From the NCBI GenBank assembly GCA_000436915.1, contig HF994116.1, positions 1 to 7,072 on the forward strand: DNA of 7,072 nt, written 5' to 3'. The notes beneath the pieces are model-generated. The model saw only the letters and a list, made by a program, of their open reading frames with translations. It was not told the DNA's origin and searched no databases. The number at the start of each line of letters is the position of its first letter. The stretch's first letter is position 1. Positions 1 through 4,493 of this stretch are shown here, piece after piece. Origin of the DNA: Prevotella sp. CAG:1092. GTDB lineage: Bacteria; Bacteroidota; Bacteroidia; Bacteroidales; Bacteroidaceae. The position numbers were made by a program, and so were the translations under genes.

Positions 1-3
1 TAT

Positions 4-31
4 AAGGAGTCGTTGATGCGGCTCCTTTTTT
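4..31 (+). terminator. Rho-independent terminator of an off-window rightward gene
   Basis: Seen directly: a 9-bp stem (AAGGAGTCG pairing with CGGCTCCTT, one T-G wobble) closes a 6-nt loop TTGATG, and a run of six T follows on the plus strand. The T run is only on the plus strand; read leftward the hairpin is followed by a weak TTATA. It is therefore best read as the end of a rightward transcript entering from beyond the left edge. It may also help stop the converging ligA-trmD transcript, whose last stop codon is 6 bases away. Confidence 0.75.
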
Positions 32-36
32 GTTAT

Positions 37-711
37 TTACTTTAATAAGTCAGGGCGTAGCGCTTTGGTACGCTCCATAGCCTGGTCAAACTCCCATTGT
101 TTAATCTTTGCCTCGTTGCCACTAAGCAGAATCTCAGGCACCTTCCATCCCTTATAGTCGGCTGGGCGAGTATAGATAGGTGCTGATAGCATATCGTCTT
201 GGAAGCAGTCGGAGAGGGCACTCTGCTCGTCGCCGATAACTCCAGGAATCACTCTTACTATGGCGTCTGCCATGACAGCGGCAGCAAGTTCGCCACCAGT
301 AAGCACAAAGTCGCCAATAGATATTTCGCGAGTAATAAGATGCTCTCTGATACGATGGTCGATGCCTTTGTAGTGGCCACAAAGTATTATGAGGTTACCC
401 TTCATAGAAAGGTCATTGGCTACATGCTGATTAAACTGCTCACCATCAGGCGAAGTGAATATCACCTCATCGTAATCGCGCTCAGCCTTCAAGGCAGAGA
501 TACAGCGGTCGATAGGCTCACATTGCATCACCATGCCAGCAAAGCCACCATATGGATAGTCGTCTACACGCTTCCATTTGTCGAGAGTGTAGTCGCGAAG
601 GTTGTGGAGATGAATTTCGGCAAGTCCTTTCTTCTGAGCTCTTGCCAATATCGACTCGTTGAAGAAGCCCTCAAGCATTTCGGGCAACACGGTTATAATA
701 TCTATTCTCAT
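37..711 (-). CDS. trmD: tRNA (guanine-37-N1)-methyltransferase TrmD
   Basis: TrmD transfers a methyl group from S-adenosylmethionine to N1 of G37, next to the anticodon of tRNAs reading CNN codons, and so prevents +1 frameshifting. It acts in the cytoplasm as a knotted SPOUT homodimer. The 224 residues are close to the usual 225-250. Visible motifs are the N-terminal MRIDIITVLPEM, VDDYPYGGFAGMV (49-61), the trefoil-knot segments CGHYKGID (111-118) and SIGDFVLTGGEL (131-142), and IPGVIGD (155-161). YTRPADYKG and VPEILLSGNE follow near the C terminus. Arg153 and Asp168 correspond to the catalytic Arg154 and Asp169 of E. coli TrmD. Asp168 sits in DCF where DSF is common. The GGFAG form (instead of GGGAG) and CGHYKG (instead of CGRYEG) match what I recall of Bacteroides TrmD, so I read them as lineage features. 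It lies 7 bp downstream of ligA and is probably co-transcribed with it; no promoter fits in the gap. Confidence 0.97.
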   Translation of the reverse strand: MRIDIITVLPEMLEGFFNESILARAQKKGLAEIHLHNLRDYTLDKWKRVDDYPYGGFAGMVMQCEPIDRCISALKAERDYDEVIFTSPDGEQFNQHVANDLSMKGNLIILCGHYKGIDHRIREHLITREISIGDFVLTGGELAAAVMADAIVRVIPGVIGDEQSALSDCFQDDMLSAPIYTRPADYKGWKVPEILLSGNEAKIKQWEFDQAMERTKALRPDLLK

Positions 712-718
712 ATTGTTT

Positions 719-2695
719 TTATTCTTTGTATTTTGCTATGAAATCGTCTTCCGACAGTATCTGTATGCCCAATTCTTGAGCCTTCTTGTTTTTACCAGAT
801 GTAGACGTGACATCGTTGTTGATGAGGAATGATGTCGACTTGCTTACACTTCCTGTCACCTTTCCGCCTTGGCTTTCGATATATGCCTTTAGCTCATTGC
901 GGTTTTTGAAATGATGCACATCGCCCGTAACCACAAAGGTTAGTCCTGCGCAGCGTGTGCCCACTTCGGCTTGGCTGTCAGCTTCGGCTATTGTCACCTT
1001 ATCGAGCAGTCGTTGAAGCATGCCATAGTTGTCGTCGTTCTTCATCCATTTCACGACAGATGCCGACTTCTCTGGTCCTATTCCTGGAATGTGGGCAAAA
1101 TAGTCGTCAGCCTCGCTGCGAGCTTTCTCTATAAGCTCTGTCATAGGATATTGAGCAAGCAGGCGTTTGCATACATCGCCACCACATAGTGGGATGTTTA
1201 GAGCATAAAGCAATCGGCGTGCATCTACAATGCGAGCTTTATCTACGGAGTTCAGGATGTTGTTGGTACTCTTCTGTCCAAATCCTTCGAGTGTAGATAA
1301 TTCCAAAGCGTGTAACTCAAGGTCGTAGAAGTCGGCATATTCGCTTATCCATCCCATGTTTACAAATCGTGCTATGGTCTGTTCCGAGATGCCATCAATG
1401 TTCATACCATCTTTCGACACAAAGCGAGCAAACTTTTTCAGTCTCTTGGCAGGACATTCCATGTTTGTACAATGCAATGTCAGCGTACCGCTCGAAGCGC
1501 TCGTCACCACTTCTGTAGGTTCACCGCATACAGGGCAACGGTCTGGAATTTCAAGGTTGCCAACCTTGTGGTCCACCTTTATCACCTTTGGTATAATCTT
1601 ATTGGCTTTGATAACAGAAATCTCTGTACCTTTGTCGCCTATACCCAATCGTTGGCATTCGCTGATGTTGCATAGTGAAGCACGTTTCACGGTGGTGCCT
1701 TCCAATTCTACAGGATTGAATACAGCCACAGGTGATATTGTAGAAGCTGCACACGACCATTCTATATGATCCAACTTTGTAACCACGCTTTCGTCTTGCC
1801 ACTTAAAGGCGTAGCCTGCTCTTGTGGCATGATGTCCTGTCACAGAGCCTGTTGCTGCATAGGCGGTATCGTCGTATGCTATCACCAGTCCGTCTACAGG
1901 GTATGGGCATGAACCGTTTGTCACCTTCTGTGTCCAACGGTCTATGCAAGCCTCAATATTCGATAATGTAGGGTCTGGAATCTTTTCACGCTCTACGGTA
2001 TCAAAACCTTGATTTGCCAAGAGTGCCATACGTTCTCCCCACGACAATATCTCATCATCGGCATAAACGAGGGTGAATGGAATCCAATGTATGTGACGTT
2101 GTTTCACCTCGTCAACATCCTTTAATGTTAGTGAGCCTGAAGCAAGGTTGCGAGGGTTGGCATAGTCTTCGTCTTGCTCCATCAAGAATTGTTCAAAATC
2201 CTTGTAAGAGATAACGGCTTCGCCACGAATCACCAAATGGCCTTTATATGCTATGGTAGGCAATATACCATCTATGGCAGGAGCCAATCGAGTGATGTTG
2301 GTACCGATATGTCCGTTACCGCGTGTCACAACTTTTGTTAGTCGTCCGTTGTCGTATGTCACAACTAAAGTCAAACCATCCAATTTCCACGACAGCCATA
2401 TCTCTCTACCTTCAGCCCATTTTGCCAAATCTTGTGGCTGTTTGGTCTTGGCAAGACTCAATGCCGCAAACTCATGCTCCTCCTTCTGTCCAGACATATC
2501 ATCTTCCGAAACCTTGGCTGTAGGAGAATCCGGCAATACGATGCCTGTGATATCCTCAAGGGCTTTCAGCTCGTCGAAGGCTGCATCCCATTCGTAGTCG
2601 GTCATCAGTTCGCCTTGTCCGTTGTAGTAGGCTTCAGAGGCTTTATTCAAAGTCTCTATGAGTTGCCTCATTCTTGTGGTATTATGTTCTGCCAT
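719..2695 (-). CDS. ligA: NAD+-dependent DNA ligase LigA, divergent subfamily
   Basis: LigA seals nicks with 3'-OH and 5'-phosphate ends in replication and repair, using NAD+ to adenylate an active-site lysine. The chosen ATG gives 658 residues, near the family norm of about 670. An in-frame ATG at 2788 would add 31 residues, but the likely promoter (2768-2775) lies inside that extension, and the family N terminus (MRQLIETLNKASEAYY) starts just after the chosen start. Order: domain Ia (about 5-60), nucleotidyltransferase with Lys104 in KLDG, RGEAV (157-161), NPRN (180-183) and AFKW (296-299), OB fold (about 315-380), zinc finger (Cys387, 390, 409, 414), helix-hairpin-helix region (about 430-555) and BRCT (about 581-658). 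Oddities: the Glu normally two residues before the nucleophile is Ser102; RGDG is RGNG (125-128); the Arg in GSLR is Thr190; the motif IV Lys in DGVVIK is Ala273. These substitutions, and INNDVTSTSGKNKKA in BRCT, recall from memory a Firmicutes ligase subfamily. It heads the operon with trmD. Confidence 0.93.
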   Translation of the reverse strand: MAEHNTTRMRQLIETLNKASEAYYNGQGELMTDYEWDAAFDELKALEDITGIVLPDSPTAKVSEDDMSGQKEEHEFAALSLAKTKQPQDLAKWAEGREIWLSWKLDGLTLVVTYDNGRLTKVVTRGNGHIGTNITRLAPAIDGILPTIAYKGHLVIRGEAVISYKDFEQFLMEQDEDYANPRNLASGSLTLKDVDEVKQRHIHWIPFTLVYADDEILSWGERMALLANQGFDTVEREKIPDPTLSNIEACIDRWTQKVTNGSCPYPVDGLVIAYDDTAYAATGSVTGHHATRAGYAFKWQDESVVTKLDHIEWSCAASTISPVAVFNPVELEGTTVKRASLCNISECQRLGIGDKGTEISVIKANKIIPKVIKVDHKVGNLEIPDRCPVCGEPTEVVTSASSGTLTLHCTNMECPAKRLKKFARFVSKDGMNIDGISEQTIARFVNMGWISEYADFYDLELHALELSTLEGFGQKSTNNILNSVDKARIVDARRLLYALNIPLCGGDVCKRLLAQYPMTELIEKARSEADDYFAHIPGIGPEKSASVVKWMKNDDNYGMLQRLLDKVTIAEADSQAEVGTRCAGLTFVVTGDVHHFKNRNELKAYIESQGGKVTGSVSKSTSFLINNDVTSTSGKNKKAQELGIQILSEDDFIAKYKE

Positions 2696-2716
2696 GTTTT
2701 TGCTATGATTATTGGT

Positions 2717-2730
2717 TCGACAAGTGTCGA
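2717..2730. repeat. 14-bp perfect palindromic repeat in the ligA leader
   Basis: TCGACAAGTGTCGA consists of two perfectly complementary 6-base arms around AG (5-bp stem with a 4-nt loop as RNA). It lies 22 bp before the ligA start codon, downstream of the inferred transcription start. It could be an RNA hairpin or a dimeric repressor site; the sequence alone does not say which. Confidence 0.5.
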
Positions 2731-2740
2731 CTTTTGTGTT

Positions 2741-2762
2741 TAATAAGGGCTCAACCTTATTA
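2741..2762. repeat. Perfect 8-bp inverted repeat at the inferred 5' end of ligA mRNA
   Basis: TAATAAGG and CCTTATTA are exact reverse complements separated by 6 bases (GCTCAA on the plus strand). The right arm ends 5 bases downstream of the ligA -7 box, so the repeat covers the inferred transcription start and the first bases of the message. That position suits either an operator or a 5'-terminal stem-loop that stabilises the mRNA. No T run follows on the leftward strand, so it is not a standard terminator. Confidence 0.55.
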
Positions 2763-2767
2763 GATTG

Positions 2768-2775
2768 CAAAATTA
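2768..2775 (-). promoter_or_regulatory. Bacteroidetes-type -7 box of the ligA-trmD operon
   Basis: On the minus strand the sequence reads TAATTTTG, a perfect match to the Bacteroidetes primary sigma factor -7 consensus TAnnTTTG. No clear -33 TTTG or TTG box is seen about 20 bp upstream, where there is only a T-rich run. Transcription would start near 2760-2763, giving a leader of about 65 nt before the ATG at 2695. This placement excludes the upstream in-frame ATG at 2788 as the real start. Confidence 0.6.
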
Positions 2776-2819
2776 CGAAAAAAAACATAGAATGCTTACC
2801 CTAACTCGGAATTAATTGA

Positions 2820-2827
2820 TACCTTTG
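2820..2827 (+). promoter_or_regulatory. Bacteroidetes-type -7 box of the B3/B4 protein gene
   Basis: TACCTTTG matches TAnnTTTG exactly. Transcription would begin about 5-8 bases downstream, near 2832-2836, leaving a leader of about 10 nt before the ATG at 2845. The upstream in-frame GTG (2827-2829) overlaps the last base of this box and would not be transcribed as a start codon. The -33 region shows no convincing TTTG. The box is 44 bp from the divergent ligA -7 box. Confidence 0.6.
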
Positions 2828-2844
2828 TGAAAAATTATGGAAAA

Positions 2845-3510
2845 ATGAATGTAATCGTATCTTCAGAGATAACCTCCGTATGCCCAACCTTCGTTGGAGC
2901 ATGCCTCGATGCTAAGGTAGAAAACTCACAATATTCAGCTCAGTTGTGGGAAGAGATAGAGCAGCTTGGCGCCGACTTTCGTGCTAAGCTATCTGTAGAC
3001 ACCCTTAAGGATGTCAGCGCCATTGCCGCCACTCGCAAAGTGTATAAGGCTTGTGGCAAAGACCCGTCGCGCTATCGTCCTGCTGCCGAGGCATTGGTAC
3101 GCCGACTATTGCAGGGCAAAGAGCTATATCAGCGCGACACTCTCGTCGACCTTATCAACCTTGCTTCAATGAAATATGGATATAGCATAGGTGGTTTTGA
3201 TGCCGACACCTTTTGTGGCGACACGCTGACTCTCGGCATAGGCAAGAAGGATGAACCATACGAGGGTATCGGACGAGGTATGATAAACATAGAAGGACTA
3301 CCTGTGTATCGTGATGCTAAGGGTGGGGTAGGCACGCCTACCAGCGACAACGAACGCACCAAGATGCACCTTGATACCACACATCTTGTGGTTTTGATAA
3401 ATGGTTATGATGGTAGCGAACAGGGAGTCGTACAAACAGCAGAGTACATTCAGCAACTGTTGCGCAAATATTGCAACTCTGATGGTGGCGAGTATACTGT
3501 TTATAGGTAA
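2845..3510 (+). CDS. Freestanding B3/B4 tRNA-binding-domain protein
   Basis: This 221-residue cytoplasmic protein (no signal peptide or membrane segment) looks like a standalone B3/B4 domain, the fold that forms the editing site in the beta subunit of phenylalanyl-tRNA synthetase (COG3382-like). Family-like features are the central KVYKACGKDPSRYRPAAEAL segment (about 65-84), VRRLLQGKEL (85-94), LVDLINLAS (100-108), and IGGFDAD (115-121) followed by GDTLTLGIG. Later come PVYRDAKGG (153-161) and a TTHLVVLINGYDG strand near the C terminus. There is no synthetase catalytic module, B5 domain or anticodon-binding domain, so it is not a PheT fragment. Its precise role is not assigned by the sequence; hydrolysis of a mischarged aminoacyl-tRNA in trans is a plausible inference only. 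I chose the ATG at 2845 over the GTG at 2827 because the GTG overlaps the promoter. The gene is divergent from ligA and 158 bp upstream of the pantothenate kinase gene. The stop codon lies inside the start of an A-rich repeat array. Confidence 0.85.
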   Translation: MNVIVSSEITSVCPTFVGACLDAKVENSQYSAQLWEEIEQLGADFRAKLSVDTLKDVSAIAATRKVYKACGKDPSRYRPAAEALVRRLLQGKELYQRDTLVDLINLASMKYGYSIGGFDADTFCGDTLTLGIGKKDEPYEGIGRGMINIEGLPVYRDAKGGVGTPTSDNERTKMHLDTTHLVVLINGYDGSEQGVVQTAEYIQQLLRKYCNSDGGEYTVYR

Positions 3511-3586
3511 AAAGTAAAAAGGTAAAAAAGTCAAAAATAAAAAGGTAAAAAAGTAAAAAGGTAAAAAAGTCAAAAAGTAAAAAGCT
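3506..3586. repeat. A-rich short tandem repeat array
   Basis: Three exact copies of the 16-mer AAAAAGGTAAAAAAGT occur at 3516-3531, 3539-3554 and 3555-3570. The last two are directly head to tail. Related partial units (GGTAAAAAGT, TCAAAAA, GTAAAAAG) fill the spaces. The array begins with AGGTAAAAAGT, which contains the TAA stop codon of the B3/B4 gene. A T-rich stretch follows at 3587-3601. The array has no open reading frame of interest. I recall similar GTAAAAAAGT arrays in Bacteroidales intergenic DNA, without being able to check here. Confidence 0.85.
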
Positions 3587-3610
3587 CTTTTCCCTTTTTT
3601 TGTCCTTGTT

Positions 3611-3632
3611 CGAAGTCGTTTCTACGACTTCG
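3611..3632. repeat. Perfect 9-bp hairpin upstream of the pantothenate kinase gene
   Basis: CGAAGTCGT and ACGACTTCG are exact reverse complements around the 4-base loop TTCT. The hairpin ends 36 bp before the kinase start codon. It lacks a following T run (TCCCTCCTAAA comes next), so a standard intrinsic terminator is unlikely on the plus strand. It may be a REP-like element belonging to the adjacent A-rich array, an operator, or a leader stem-loop. Confidence 0.65.
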
Positions 3633-3668
3633 TCCCTCCTAAATTTTAACAACTAAATAAAAACAATA

Positions 3669-4490
3669 ATGGCAATAGTAATAGGCATAGACGTAGGCAT
3701 AAGCACTACCAAGATAGTAGGTATCAACGAGGAAGGAAAGGTGATATCGCCAATCAGAATCAAAGCTACCGACCCCGTGACATCGCTTTATGGAGCTTTT
3801 GGTAAATATCTATACGACAACAATATTGCACTTACTGATGTTGAGCACGTAATGATAACAGGTGTTGGTGCTGCATATATCGAAACGCCTGTTTATGGTC
3901 TACCAACGGATAAGGCAGAGGAGTTTACTGCCGATGGCTTGGGTGCAAGGTATGAAACCAACCTCGACAGAATGATTGTGGTGAGTATGGGTACTGGTAC
4001 TTCGCTGGTGAAATGCGAAGGTGACGACATCCGTCATATCGGAGGTGTAGGAGTTGGCGGAGGTACTCTTATGGGACTCTCGCGTATTATGCTACAAACA
4101 GATGATATAAAGCAGGTTGTGGCATTAGCAGAGCAAGGCGACATTTCGAATATTGATGTGCAGATAGGTGATATCAGTCCGCGTCCACTCCCAGGACTTC
4201 CAAAGGAAGCCACAGCTTCGCTCTTTGGTAATGCCAAGAGTAATGCATCGCGCGAGGATATCGCCTTAGGCATCCTCACGACCGTATTGCAGACAATAGG
4301 TTCAAGTTGTATCTTGGCTTCGCTCGAGTCGGGCATCAAGGAGTATGTGCTTATTGGCAATCTCACGCTTTTGCCTCAATGCCGACAAATCTTCCCTGCC
4401 ATGGAAAAACTCTATGGTGTGAAGTTCATCATACCAAAATATAGCGAGTTTTGCACAGCTATTGGAGCGGCATTAGATTATATCAAATAA
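3669..4490 (+). CDS. coaW: Type II pantothenate kinase (Fumble/CoaW family)
   Basis: The predicted reaction is ATP-dependent phosphorylation of pantothenate to 4'-phosphopantothenate, the committed step of coenzyme A synthesis, in the cytoplasm. The 273 residues match bacterial type II kinases (about 265-280) and show the actin-like ATPase fold: phosphate-1 loop GIDVGISTTK (6-15), TGVGAAYIE (64-72), and AEEFTADGLGA (83-93), whose Glu84 or Glu85 is the candidate catalytic base. The phosphate-2 motif is VSMGTGTSL (105-113), followed by the glycine-rich GGVGVGGGTLMGL (125-137). The adenosine-side segment is VLIGNLTLLPQ (227-237), and AIGAALDYI ends the protein. The first loop has GIST where GGST is common. 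The ATG follows an A-rich leader with no Shine-Dalgarno sequence. The next gene begins 3 bp after the stop, so translational coupling is likely. No clear promoter is visible in the 158-bp gap upstream, so read-through from the B3/B4 gene is possible. A related actin-fold activator (BadF/HgdC type) is a less likely alternative because the GGGTLMGL motif is specific to this family. Confidence 0.88.
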   Translation: MAIVIGIDVGISTTKIVGINEEGKVISPIRIKATDPVTSLYGAFGKYLYDNNIALTDVEHVMITGVGAAYIETPVYGLPTDKAEEFTADGLGARYETNLDRMIVVSMGTGTSLVKCEGDDIRHIGGVGVGGGTLMGLSRIMLQTDDIKQVVALAEQGDISNIDVQIGDISPRPLPGLPKEATASLFGNAKSNASREDIALGILTTVLQTIGSSCILASLESGIKEYVLIGNLTLLPQCRQIFPAMEKLYGVKFIIPKYSEFCTAIGAALDYIK

Positions 4491-4493
4491 CTT

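Noticed and set aside
37..711. TrmD GGFAGMV and CGHYKG as damaged motifs
   Set aside because: The same forms are what I recall from Bacteroides TrmD, and the catalytic Arg153 and Asp168 are intact, so this looks like lineage variation.
199..741. A 180-codon rightward open frame opposite trmD
   Set aside because: It is antisense to a strongly supported TrmD, has no recognisable domain and no visible promoter.
2696..2788. A 31-residue N-terminal extension of LigA starting at the ATG at 2788
   Set aside because: It contains the -7 box and both inverted repeats, has no family homology, and LigA proteins start close to the MRQLIETLNKAS segment.
3579..3601. AAAAAG-CTCTTTTCCCTTTTTTT as a terminator for the B3/B4 gene
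   Set aside because: The possible stem is short and almost pure A-T with a loop too small to fold well. The T run alone, next to an A-rich repeat, does not support an intrinsic terminator.
3298..3652. Leftward open frames rich in Phe and Leu across the B3/B4 gene end and repeat array (possible small membrane protein)
   Set aside because: The Phe/Leu-rich stretch is only the translation of the A-rich repeats read on the other strand, and the remainder is antisense to a clear gene.
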